From Streptomyces atratus (lineage in GTDB: Bacteria > Actinomycetota > Actinomycetes > Streptomycetales > Streptomycetaceae): a stretch of DNA of 64,000 bases. Made by a program: the position numbers and the translations under genes. Location of the stretch: positions 93,315 through 157,314 of the forward strand of contig NZ_FPJO01000020.1 of assembly GCF_900119365.1 (NCBI RefSeq), read 5' to 3'. The notes beneath the pieces were generated by a model. The model worked only from the letters and a program-made list of their open reading frames with translations, made no database searches and had not been told where the DNA came from. Below, one piece after another: positions 7,495-15,284 of the stretch (position 1 is the stretch's first letter; every line of letters starts with the position of its first letter).

Positions 7495-8184
7495 CTATGC
7501 GGCGAGCTTCACGTCCGTGCCCGTCACCGAGATCTCCAGGCCGTCGGCGGTCGGCTGGATCTTCTGGAGCTTCAGGCCGCCCGGCAGGCCGCCGACCTCC
7601 CGGTCGAAGTCGGTCTTCTGGCGGACCAGCCCCTCCAGCCCGGGGATGCCCTCGCCCGGCACCTTGTCCGCGTGCACCCGGAGCGTGTGGCCGTCGACCA
7701 GGGTGACGGTGGAGAGCACGCTGCGCGAGATCGGGTTGCCGAGGACGTCGACCGTGCCGGTCACCTTCACCTTGTTGTTGCCGCCGTACTCGACGGCGAC
7801 GCCGTCACTGGCGGCCTCGGTGAGGTCCTCGTACGAGATGACGGCGGTGCCCGTGGCGCGGGTGGCGGTGGCGCTGGAGTAGTCGTCGGCCAGTTTCACG
7901 TCGTGCAGCGCGGCGTTCATCCTGCTGATCCGGAGCCTGCGGCCGTTGGCGGCGGTCTCGATGCCGGTGATCTCGACATCGACCTCGTCGAGCTGATCAC
8001 CGGCGATCTGCGTCAGGAACGGGAATCCCTTGATGGAGACGTCCGTCGAGCCGATCGTGGCATCCGTGATCCGGATCCGCCCCGCGGCCTCCGACTCGGC
8101 GAAGTACACCGCCGCCCGGTCGACGGCGACGAAGATCCCGCCCAGGACCACCACGATGACCAGCAGTATCCGCAGTGCACGCAT
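7495..8184 (-). CDS. DUF2993/LmeA-family phospholipid-binding membrane protein
   Basis: This 229-aa protein has an N-terminal membrane anchor (MRALRILLVIVVVLGGIFVAV) and an extracytoplasmic domain of the DUF2993 (LmeA-like) type. The domain is rich in beta strands with repeated VDVEITG/VKVTGTVDV patterns. Mycobacterial LmeA binds phospholipids and takes part in envelope maintenance, and a similar lipid-binding role at the outer face of the membrane is inferred. The ATG at 8184 is placed directly before the hydrophobic segment. Longer upstream frames are shadows. Confidence 0.83.
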   Translation of the reverse strand: MRALRILLVIVVVLGGIFVAVDRAAVYFAESEAAGRIRITDATIGSTDVSIKGFPFLTQIAGDQLDEVDVEITGIETAANGRRLRISRMNAALHDVKLADDYSSATATRATGTAVISYEDLTEAASDGVAVEYGGNNKVKVTGTVDVLGNPISRSVLSTVTLVDGHTLRVHADKVPGEGIPGLEGLVRQKTDFDREVGGLPGGLKLQKIQPTADGLEISVTGTDVKLAA

Positions 8185-8315
8185 GCCCGCTCTCTCCCCC
8201 ACCCTGCATTCCGGCCGGACCCCGGCGCCCCGCACGTCCGGCGAATGTGCGCGGCGCCCCGGGTGATCGACGAGCAGGCACCCCTCTTCGGTTCCCGGGG
8301 CGGTCCGGCCCCGGG

Positions 8316-9749
8316 CTAGAAGAGCGCGCGGCCGAGCAGGTACACGGCGGGCGCCGCGGCAGTGAGCGGCAGTGCCACGCCGGCGGTCATGTGGACGAAG
8401 CGCGACGGGTAGTCGTAGCTCGCCACCCGCAGCCCGATCAGCGCACAGACACCCGCCGCGAGGCCGAGCAGCGCGCCCTTCGTGCCCAGGTCGGTGAGCG
8501 TGCCGGCCACGGCGCCGGCGCCCGCCGCGGCGAGCAGCGCCACCACGACCGAGGCCGGTCCGGGCAGCGGAAGGACGCGGACGAGCGCGGCGACCGCGAC
8601 GGCCACCGCGCCCACCGTCACCGCGTCCGGGACCGCCGCGAGGTGTCCGGCGGCCAGGACCGAGAGGGCGGCCGACGCGACGGTGGCCATCAGCCCCTGC
8701 ATCCGCTCGTCGGCGCTCGCGTGGCTGCGCAGTTGGAGGACCACGGTGAGCAGCACCCAGACGCCGAGGGTGCCGAGGATGGCGGCCGGCCCGTTCTCCC
8801 GGCCCGCGGCGAGCAGCGCGATGTCGGCGACGAGGCCGCCCGCGAACGCGAGCGCGATGCCCTGCCGGGCCGGCCACATGCCGTTGAGCCGGAACCAGCC
8901 GGCCGCGGTCACGGCCTGGAGCAGCACCAGGGGTACGACCAGGGCGTACTGCCCGATCGCGGCGCCCAGGGCGAGCAGCAGCCCGAGTCCGGCGGTGATC
9001 CCGGCGGGCTGCATGCCCGGCGGGATGATCGGCGAGCGGCCCTCGGCGCGGGCGCGCTGGGCGTCGGTGATCCGGCTGTTGCCCAGGGTGGTCGGGGCGC
9101 TGTAGCCGGCCGCGTCGTGCGCGGAGGCGGGTGCGGCAGCGACGGCCGGCTCGGCGGCGGGGGGCGCTGCCGGTGCCTCGGGCGGCAGCGGGTACGAGCC
9201 CGAGGCGCCCTGCGGCGGCAGAGGGGGCGGCAGGTAGGCGGTCTCGTCGGCGGCCGGACCGGGCCCGGCGGGCTGGGCGGGCTGCGCGGGCTGGGACGAC
9301 TGGAGGACCGGCTGGTACTGGGTGTCCCAGGTCTGGCCCTCCCAGGTCTGCGCGACCGCGGGGTCCTGGCCGTGGCCCGCGGGCGCGGCGGGCTCCTGCG
9401 CGTACCCGGCCGGCCAGCCCTGGCCGGGGCCCGTCTGCGGTGCCTGCTGCGGGGTTCCGTACGAGGGGTACGAGGGCTGCTGCCCGTACGGCTGCGCTCC
9501 CTGGGCCCCGCCGCCGTAGGACTGATCGCCGTACGACTGGTCTCCGTGGGACGGCGCCCCGTAGGCCTGTGCGCCGTAGGACTGATCGCCGTAGTACTGA
9601 TCGCCGTGGGCCTGCGCACCGTAGGACTGATCGCCGTACGACTGCGGCTGCGGCTGCGGCTGTCCGCCGTTCGACGGGTCGTGGCCGGGACCGTACCCGT
9701 AGCTCGGGTCCTGTCCGTACGGATGCTGCTGATCGTTGCTGCTGCTCAT
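8316..9749 (-). CDS. Multi-spanning membrane protein with Tyr/Gly/Gln-rich N-terminal tail
   Basis: This 477-aa protein starts MSSSNDQQHPYGQDPS. The first ~190 residues are low-complexity repeats of SYGDQSYG/AQAYG type, then Pro/Ala-rich. The C-terminal half has about 8-10 hydrophobic segments alternating with short loops. No named family was recognised. The ribosome-binding site GGAGGG overlaps the stop codon of the upstream MoaD/ThiS gene, so the two are cotranscribed. Tails of this sort are common on Streptomyces membrane proteins of unknown role. An in-frame extension to 9908 is rejected because it covers the MoaD gene. Confidence 0.8.
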   Translation of the reverse strand: MSSSNDQQHPYGQDPSYGYGPGHDPSNGGQPQPQPQSYGDQSYGAQAHGDQYYGDQSYGAQAYGAPSHGDQSYGDQSYGGGAQGAQPYGQQPSYPSYGTPQQAPQTGPGQGWPAGYAQEPAAPAGHGQDPAVAQTWEGQTWDTQYQPVLQSSQPAQPAQPAGPGPAADETAYLPPPLPPQGASGSYPLPPEAPAAPPAAEPAVAAAPASAHDAAGYSAPTTLGNSRITDAQRARAEGRSPIIPPGMQPAGITAGLGLLLALGAAIGQYALVVPLVLLQAVTAAGWFRLNGMWPARQGIALAFAGGLVADIALLAAGRENGPAAILGTLGVWVLLTVVLQLRSHASADERMQGLMATVASAALSVLAAGHLAAVPDAVTVGAVAVAVAALVRVLPLPGPASVVVALLAAAGAGAVAGTLTDLGTKGALLGLAAGVCALIGLRVASYDYPSRFVHMTAGVALPLTAAAPAVYLLGRALF

Positions 9750-9759
9750 GTTCTGCGGT

Positions 9760-10014
9760 TCACCCTCCTGCGAACGGCGGGAGCACCTCGACCGTGCCGC
9801 CCTCGGCAAGGCGTACGGTCTCATGGCCGCGGGTCCCCACGGGGTCACCGTCGATGAGGAACGAGCACCTTTGCAGCACTCGGGTGAGCTCTCCGGGGTG
9901 CCGTTCACGCACCGCGTCGAGCGCCTCGGCGAGGGTCGCAGCCGTGTACGGCTCCTCCGCGGTCCCGGCCGCGGCCTTGGCGGCGGCCCAGTAGCGGATG
10001 GTTACCGCAGGCAT
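9760..10014 (-). CDS. MoaD/ThiS-family sulfur-carrier protein
   Basis: This 84-aa ubiquitin-fold protein starts MPAVTIRYWAAAKAA and ends in the required Gly-Gly (PPFAGG), which is adenylated and thiocarboxylated by an E1-like enzyme. It resembles MoaD, the small subunit of molybdopterin synthase. The other genes of that pathway are not nearby, so the substrate is uncertain. It ends 10 bases before the downstream membrane protein and begins 41 bases after the alpha/beta hydrolase stop, all on one strand. Confidence 0.87.
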   Translation of the reverse strand: MPAVTIRYWAAAKAAAGTAEEPYTAATLAEALDAVRERHPGELTRVLQRCSFLIDGDPVGTRGHETVRLAEGGTVEVLPPFAGG

Positions 10015-10055
10015 GGCGCCACTCCTCTCGTCTCTCGTCAGCTGTCCATCATGGG

Positions 10056-10952
10056 TCACGGCGTCACCGCCCAGTCGGCGATGCGGGTGAGCAAGGTCTC
10101 GTCCGCGGCGTTCTCGGCATGCCCCATGCCGCGCTCCAGCCACAGCTCGGCGCCGTCGCCCGCCGCGTCGGCCAGCGAGCGCGGGTGATCCAGCGGGAAG
10201 TACGGGTCCCGGTCGCCGTGCACGATCAGCAGCGGCGCCGGGGCGATCAGCCCGGCGGCCTCGACCGGCGGGAGCGGCACCGGATCCCACTCGTTGCGGT
10301 CGATCCGGGTACGCAGGCCGTAGCGGCCGACCATGCGGCCCATCGGCCGGGTGACCACCCAGTGCAGGCGGCGCATCGGGGCGGTGCCCCGGTAGTACCA
10401 GCGGGCGGGGGCGCTCACGGCCACCACCGCATCCGCGTGCGCCTCCGAACGCGCCCCGGTGCGCCCCTCGCGCTCCACAGCACCACCGGGTTCCGCACCG
10501 TCCGCCGGCCGCCTGGCGTACAGCGCCCCGTGCCGCAGCACCACGGACCCGCCCATCGAGAACCCGGCGGTCACGACCCGGCGGTGTCCGAGCTCCCGCG
10601 CCCACGCCACCGCCGCGGCCAGGTCCAGCACCTCGCGGTCCCCCACCGTCGACCGCCCGCCGGACCCGCCGTGCCCCCGGAACGAGAACGTGACCACGGC
10701 CGCCCGCCCGGCGAACACCCCGGCGGCACGTCGCACCGCGGGCCGGTCCACCGAACCGGTGAAACCGTGCGCGAGCACGATCGCAGTACCGTCGAAGGAT
10801 GACTCCGCACCGGCCCCGGCACCCGCCGTACACGGTTCGTACACCGCCTCGATACGCACCCCGTCATCGGTACGCAATGCGGTGCGCAGGGGACCGGGCG
10901 TGATCGAGGGAACAGCGGAACTCCGAAATCGCCCCTCGGACACAGAACTCAT
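10056..10952 (-). CDS. Alpha/beta hydrolase
   Basis: This 298-aa hydrolase has the oxyanion block LAHGFTGS (about residue 62), nucleophile elbow GFSMGGS (about 131), and Asp/His candidates in HGDRDPYFP and GMGHAENA near the C-terminus. This is a complete catalytic triad for an esterase or lipase-like enzyme. The substrate is unknown. A variable Glu/Gly/Arg-rich insert of about 25 residues follows the elbow. The gene is divergent from glnR across a 220-base region. Confidence 0.87.
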   Translation of the reverse strand: MSSVSEGRFRSSAVPSITPGPLRTALRTDDGVRIEAVYEPCTAGAGAGAESSFDGTAIVLAHGFTGSVDRPAVRRAAGVFAGRAAVVTFSFRGHGGSGGRSTVGDREVLDLAAAVAWARELGHRRVVTAGFSMGGSVVLRHGALYARRPADGAEPGGAVEREGRTGARSEAHADAVVAVSAPARWYYRGTAPMRRLHWVVTRPMGRMVGRYGLRTRIDRNEWDPVPLPPVEAAGLIAPAPLLIVHGDRDPYFPLDHPRSLADAAGDGAELWLERGMGHAENAADETLLTRIADWAVTP

Positions 10953-11172
10953 GTGGGCTATTGTGCTGGGAAGAGGATCCGGGCAGAGCAGCCCCCGGGT
11001 CCTTTTGTGCTTTCCAGGCGTTGTTACGGCGACGTTTCCACAAGCTCAGCGGTCCCAGGGCGCGGGATCACATCCGTGGGACCAGCACGAAAGCGTACGA
11101 AGAAGTGCCGCATACTCCCCCGGGCCCGGCCCGGGAGTGCCCCTCTCGCAGGGAACGAGGAGGACCGACGTA

Positions 11173-11232
11173 ATGGGCGAGCGAACCGTGCACGATCATC
11201 GACCGACGACCCAGGCAGGTGGGCGGCGATGA
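11173..11232 (+). CDS. Short upstream ORF overlapping the glnR start
   Basis: A 19-codon frame starts at an ATG at 11173 with a strong AGGAGG site 9 bases upstream. It ends with TGA at 11230-11232, overlapping the glnR ATG (11229) as ATGA. GlnR itself has no strong ribosome-binding site in front of its ATG, so translation of glnR may depend on this short frame. The peptide (MGERTVHDHRPTTQAGGRR) has no recognised function. A GC-rich hairpin-forming segment (11114-11138) lies just upstream. Confidence 0.55.
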   Translation: MGERTVHDHRPTTQAGGRR

Positions 11233-12032
11233 GTTCACTGCTGCTCCTGACGAATGCCCTTCAACCGTCGACGGAGGTGCTGCCCGCCCTCGGTCTCCTG
11301 CTTCACAGCGTGCGGGTGGCACCGGCCGAAGGCCCCGCTCTCGTCGACACCCCCGGTGCCGACGTCATTCTCATCGACGGCCGCCGCGACCTCCCCCAGG
11401 TGCGGTCGCTCTGCCAGCTGCTGCGGTCCACCGGACCGGGCTGTCCGCTGCTCCTCGTCGTGACGGAGGGCGGTCTCGCGGCCGTCACCGCCGACTGGGG
11501 CATCGACGACGTACTGCTGGACACGGCGGGACCGGCCGAGGTCGAGGCCCGGCTGCGGCTGGCCACCGGCCGGCAGCAGATCACCGCCGACGACTCCCCG
11601 ATGGAGATCCGCAACGGCGACCTCTCGGTCGACGAGGCCACGTACAGCGCGAAGCTGAAGGGCCGGGTCCTGGACCTGACCTTCAAGGAGTTCGAACTGC
11701 TCAAGTACCTCGCGCAGCACCCGGGCCGGGTCTTCACCCGCGCCCAGCTGCTCCAGGAGGTCTGGGGCTACGACTACTTCGGCGGCACGCGCACCGTCGA
11801 CGTCCATGTCCGGCGGCTGCGCGCCAAGCTCGGCCCCGAGCACGAGTCGCTGATCGGTACGGTCCGCAACGTCGGCTACCGCTTCGTGGCACCCGAGAAG
11901 GTGGAGCGCGCCGCCGAGGAGGCCAAGGACCGGGCCGCGGCGGAGGCGGCCACCGAACCCGCAACCCGTTCGGAGCAGTCGCGGGCGGCCGCGCTGAAGG
12001 AAGAAGCCCCGGTCCGGCCTGCCGGAAGGTAG
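11229..12032 (+). CDS. glnR: GlnR, global nitrogen response regulator (OmpR family)
   Basis: This 267-aa protein has an N-terminal receiver-like domain (about 1-115, ADVILIDGRRD near 47) and a C-terminal winged-helix Trans_reg_C domain (about 128-225, VWGYDYFGGTRTVDVHVRRLRAKLG). The start MSSLLLLTNALQPSTEVLPAL is typical of Streptomyces GlnR, the master activator or repressor of glnA, amtB, nir and ure. The receiver is orphan, with no cognate kinase adjacent. The tail after 225 is Glu/Ala-rich. Start selection: the ATG at 11229 has a poor own ribosome-binding site and overlaps the short upstream frame. Confidence 0.94.
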   Translation: MSSLLLLTNALQPSTEVLPALGLLLHSVRVAPAEGPALVDTPGADVILIDGRRDLPQVRSLCQLLRSTGPGCPLLLVVTEGGLAAVTADWGIDDVLLDTAGPAEVEARLRLATGRQQITADDSPMEIRNGDLSVDEATYSAKLKGRVLDLTFKEFELLKYLAQHPGRVFTRAQLLQEVWGYDYFGGTRTVDVHVRRLRAKLGPEHESLIGTVRNVGYRFVAPEKVERAAEEAKDRAAAEAATEPATRSEQSRAAALKEEAPVRPAGR

Positions 12033-12056
12033 GTATATCCGCGTAGACTGCCGCGC

Positions 12057-13094
12057 GTGGCCAAGGTGACGCGGGACGATGTGGCGAGACTGGCGGGGAC
12101 GTCGACCGCGGTCGTCAGCTACGTCATCAACAACGGACCGAGGCCGGTCGCCCCGGCCACGCGCGAGCGGGTACTCGCCGCGATCAAGGAGCTGGGCTAC
12201 CGGCCGGACCGGGTTGCCCAGGCGATGGCCTCGCGGCGGACCGATCTCGTAGGGATGATCGTGCCGGACGCCCGGCAGCCGTTCTTCGCGGAAATGGCGC
12301 ACGCGGTCGAACAGGCCGCCGCCGAGCGCGGAAAAATGGTGCTCGTCGGCAATTCCGACTACCGCGACGAGCGCGAGGTCCACTATCTGCGGGCCTTTCT
12401 CGGCATGCGGGTCTCCGGCCTGATCCTGGTCAGCCAGGGCCCCAGCGAGCGGGCGGCGGCCGAGATAGAGGCGTGGGACGCGCGGGTCGTGCTGCTGCAC
12501 GAGCGGCCGGAGGCGATCGACGACGTCGCGGTCGTCACCGACGACGTCGGCGGCGCCCAGCTGGCCACCCGGCACCTGCTGGAGCACGGCAACGAGTACG
12601 TGGCGTGTCTCGGCGGCGTGGAGTCCACCCCGGTGGTCGGTGACCCGGTCGCCGACCACGTCGAGGGCTGGCGCCGGGCGATGCACGAGTCGGGGCGTTC
12701 GACGGAGGGCCGGCTCTTCCAGGCCCCGTACAACCGTTACGACGCCTATCAGGTGGCGCTGAAGCTGCTCGCCGGGCCGGACCGGCCGCCGGCGATCTTC
12801 TGCTCGACGGACGACCAGGCCTTCGGGGTACTGCGGGCCGCGCGCGAGCTGCGCATCGATGTGCCCGGGGAACTCGCGGTGGCGGGCTTCGACGACGTGA
12901 AGGAAGCCGGTCTGACCGATCCGCCGCTGACGACGGTCTCCTCGGACCGCCCGGCGATGGCGCGGGCCGCGGTGGACCTGGTGCTCGACGACTCGCTGCG
13001 GGTCTCGGGGTCGCGGCGGGAGCGGCTGAAGCAGTTCCCGTCGGCGCTGGTGGTGCGGCGCTCCTGCGGCTGCGGGGAGCAGACGGTCAGGTAG
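12057..13094 (+). CDS. LacI-family transcriptional regulator
   Basis: This 345-aa protein has an N-terminal LacI helix-turn-helix (MAKVTRDDVARLAGTSTAVVSYVINNG) and a periplasmic-binding-like effector domain ending in a Cys-rich tail (RRSCGCGEQTVR). The sugar or other ligand is not evident. The GTG start lies 7 bases after TAGACT (12044-12049) without a ribosome-binding site, suggesting a leaderless message separate from glnR, which ends 24 bases upstream. The gene is followed by a strong hairpin terminator. Confidence 0.92.
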   Translation: MAKVTRDDVARLAGTSTAVVSYVINNGPRPVAPATRERVLAAIKELGYRPDRVAQAMASRRTDLVGMIVPDARQPFFAEMAHAVEQAAAERGKMVLVGNSDYRDEREVHYLRAFLGMRVSGLILVSQGPSERAAAEIEAWDARVVLLHERPEAIDDVAVVTDDVGGAQLATRHLLEHGNEYVACLGGVESTPVVGDPVADHVEGWRRAMHESGRSTEGRLFQAPYNRYDAYQVALKLLAGPDRPPAIFCSTDDQAFGVLRAARELRIDVPGELAVAGFDDVKEAGLTDPPLTTVSSDRPAMARAAVDLVLDDSLRVSGSRRERLKQFPSALVVRRSCGCGEQTVR

Positions 13095-13099
13095 CGGGC

Positions 13100-13119
13100 C
13101 GGCCCCCGGGCGGGGGCCG
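13100..13119 (+). terminator. Hairpin terminator after the LacI gene
   Basis: Perfect arms CGGCCCCC (13100-13107) and GGGGGCCG (13112-13119) are separated by four bases and followed by CTCCTTATAT. It lies 6 bases after the LacI stop. Confidence 0.6.
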
Positions 13120-13142
13120 CTCCTTATATCGGGCATACGAGG

Positions 13143-13186
13143 TTCTGCCGGGCTTCTCAGGACGTGCTCAGGCTTCTCTCATCTTC
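13143..13186 (+). promoter_or_regulatory. Four contiguous 11-bp direct repeats upstream of the protease gene
   Basis: Units of exactly 11 bases follow one another: TTCTGCCGGGC, TTCTCAGGACG, TGCTCAGGCTT, CTCTCATCTTC. The CTCA core recurs at 13156, 13167 and 13178, one helical turn apart. OmpR-family response regulators bind such direct repeats. The cognate two-component system lies downstream, and the protease start is 20 bases after the array. Confidence 0.6.
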
Positions 13187-13205
13187 GCCGGACACGCTCA
13201 TAGGC

Positions 13206-14321
13206 ATGACAGAGAGCCAGCGCCCGAGCGGCGAGTACCCGATGTACCCCTCGTACGGCAACGGCGACGCGGCCTACCCGCCGCCGCCGTCATACCGGCC
13301 CGCGCAGCCGATCGCGACGGGCCCCGGAACCACCGTGTGGCCCGGTGGGAACGGCGGCGACGGGCACGGCGGCGACGGCGGCGGCGGACCCGCCTTCCCG
13401 CCGCCCGCGCCCCAGGAGCCGGCCGCGCCCCGGCAGCGGGCCAGGCGGCCGGTCGCCCTGCTGGCGGCCGTGGCGATCGCGGCGGCGATCGTCGGCGGCG
13501 GCACCGCCACCGTCATCGGACAGCTCACCGGCAACAGCTCGAACAGCGCGAGCAGTGTCATCCCCGGCACCACCGTCTCGCAGAGCAGCAAGGGCACCGT
13601 CGCCGGTGTCGCCAAGGCCGTCTCACCGATGATCGTCGAGATCAACGCGACCTCGACCGCGGGCGAGTCCACCGGCTCCGGCGTGATCATCACCTCCGAC
13701 GGCGAGGTCGTCACCAACAACCACGTCATCTCCGGCGCCTCGTCGATCAAGGTGACGCTCAGCACCGGCCGCACGTACACCGCCGACGTGGTCGGCACCG
13801 ACCCCGACAAGGACCTCGCGCTCATCAAGCTCCAGGGTGCGAGCGGGCTGAAGAAGGCCACGCTGGGCGACTCCTCGGCGGTCGCGGTCGGCGACCAGGT
13901 CGTCGCGATCGGCTCTCCCGAGGGCCTCACCGGCACCGTCACCAGCGGCATCGTCTCCGCCCTCGACCGCGATGTCACCGTCGCCAAGGAGGACGGCAGC
14001 GGCCAGGGGCAGCGCGGGCAGAGCGGCGGCGAGCAGTGGCCGTTCGAGTTCGGCGGCCGGCAGTTCAACGGCGACACCGGCGAATCCACCACCACGTACA
14101 AGGCCATCCAGACCGACGCCTCGCTCAACCCCGGCAACTCCGGCGGCGCGCTCATCAATATGAACGGCGAGATCATCGGCATCAACTCCGCGATGTACTC
14201 GGCGAGTTCGTCCAGCGGGTCGAGCAGTTCGAGCGCGGGCAGTGTGGGTCTCGGCTTCGCCATCCCGGTGAACACGCTCAAGGCCGACCTCGACACCCTG
14301 CGGGCCGGCAACGGCTCCTGA
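13206..14321 (+). CDS. Membrane-anchored trypsin-like (HtrA-type) serine protease
   Basis: This 371-aa protein has a Pro/Gly/Tyr-rich cytoplasmic tail (1-80), one membrane span (about 82-104) and an extracytoplasmic S1C protease domain. The triad is H173 (NNHV), D203 (DLALI) and S312 (GNSGGA). No PDZ domain follows: the protein ends right after the protease fold (TLRAGNGS), so it is shorter than DegP. Such proteases handle misfolded or signalling proteins outside the membrane. The two-component genes follow 3', suggesting envelope-stress control through the 11-bp repeats upstream. Confidence 0.92.
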   Translation: MTESQRPSGEYPMYPSYGNGDAAYPPPPSYRPAQPIATGPGTTVWPGGNGGDGHGGDGGGGPAFPPPAPQEPAAPRQRARRPVALLAAVAIAAAIVGGGTATVIGQLTGNSSNSASSVIPGTTVSQSSKGTVAGVAKAVSPMIVEINATSTAGESTGSGVIITSDGEVVTNNHVISGASSIKVTLSTGRTYTADVVGTDPDKDLALIKLQGASGLKKATLGDSSAVAVGDQVVAIGSPEGLTGTVTSGIVSALDRDVTVAKEDGSGQGQRGQSGGEQWPFEFGGRQFNGDTGESTTTYKAIQTDASLNPGNSGGALINMNGEIIGINSAMYSASSSSGSSSSSAGSVGLGFAIPVNTLKADLDTLRAGNGS

Positions 14322-14331
14322 GGAGACATCC

Positions 14332-14505
14332 ATGCACCACCCCGCCCACACCCCCACCGGCCCGGCCGACCTGGCCCTCCCCCTGGGGCCTGTCCGGCAG
14401 ATCAAGGCCGCGCACGGGCCGCGCCGGGCCCCCGAGCTCCGTACCGCCACCGGCCGCGGGCGCCGGGCCGCACGACGACGAAGCGCCGCGGCCGTGCAAG
14501 GCTGA
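14332..14505 (+). CDS. Short basic hypothetical protein, 57 aa
   Basis: An ATG frame with a GAGGAG ribosome-binding site overlapping the protease stop encodes 57 residues, starting MHHPAHTPTGPADLALP and ending in an Arg-rich segment. The site and spacing look genuine. The C-terminal half is compositionally what random high-GC sequence would give. It bridges the protease and the response regulator. No function recognised. Confidence 0.4.
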   Translation: MHHPAHTPTGPADLALPLGPVRQIKAAHGPRRAPELRTATGRGRRAARRRSAAAVQG

Positions 14506-14552
14506 GAGCCGGAAGGCACAGCCGTACGGGAACGAGAAGAGGACAACGAGCG

Positions 14553-15284
14553 ATGAGCCCCGCCGAAGACGATCCGCAGCGCATCCTGATCGTCGACGAC
14601 GAGCCCGCCGTGCGCGAGGCCCTGCAGCGCAGTCTCGCGTTCGAGGGCTACGACACCGAGGTGGCCGTCGACGGTCTCGACGCCCTCGCCAGGGCCGAGT
14701 CGTACGCCCCCGACCTCATCGTCCTCGACATCCAGATGCCCCGGATGGACGGCCTGACCGCCGCCCGTCGGCTCCGCTCCACGGGCACCACCACGCCCAT
14801 CCTGATGCTCACCGCCCGCGACACCGTCGGCGACCGGGTCACCGGTCTCGACGCGGGCGCCGACGACTACCTGGTCAAGCCCTTCGAGCTGGACGAGCTC
14901 TTCGCCCGCATCCGGGCCCTGCTGCGCCGCAGCTCGTACGCGGCCGCGGCGGGCGGCGGCGTCCCCGACGACAATGTGCTGGCCTTCGCGGACCTGCGGA
15001 TGGACCTCGCCACCCGCGAGGTCACCCGGGGCACCCGCCGGGTCGAGCTGACCCGTACCGAGTTCACCCTGCTGGAGATGTTCCTGGCCCACCCGCGGCA
15101 GGTGCTGACCCGCGAGCAGATCCTGAAGGCCGTGTGGGGCTTCGACTTCGAGCCGAGCTCCAACTCCCTGGACGTGTACGTGATGTACCTGCGCCGCAAG
15201 ACGGAGGCGGGCGGCGAACCGCGCCTCGTGCACACGGTGCGGGGGGTCGGCTACGCGCTCCGCTCCGGCGGCGGTGACGGATGA
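14553..15284 (+). CDS. OmpR-family response regulator
   Basis: This 243-aa protein has a receiver domain (about 10-122) with the acidic pocket DDE, phospho-acceptor Asp in LIVLDIQMPRMDG and Lys in VKPFE. The winged-helix DNA-binding domain (about 145-237) ends in VRGVGYALR. It is paired with the downstream histidine kinase by a 4-base ATGA overlap. The likely target is the 11-bp repeat array ahead of the protease gene (inference). It is of the MprA/CseB-like class by sequence feel, not proven. Confidence 0.93.
   Translation: MSPAEDDPQRILIVDDEPAVREALQRSLAFEGYDTEVAVDGLDALARAESYAPDLIVLDIQMPRMDGLTAARRLRSTGTTTPILMLTARDTVGDRVTGLDAGADDYLVKPFELDELFARIRALLRRSSYAAAAGGGVPDDNVLAFADLRMDLATREVTRGTRRVELTRTEFTLLEMFLAHPRQVLTREQILKAVWGFDFEPSSNSLDVYVMYLRRKTEAGGEPRLVHTVRGVGYALRSGGGDG

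Noticed and set aside
10953..11228. In-frame extension of GlnR by 92 residues
   Set aside because: It would cover the hairpin and promoter region. Family members start at MSSLLLLTN, and the short frame with a ribosome-binding site overlaps here.
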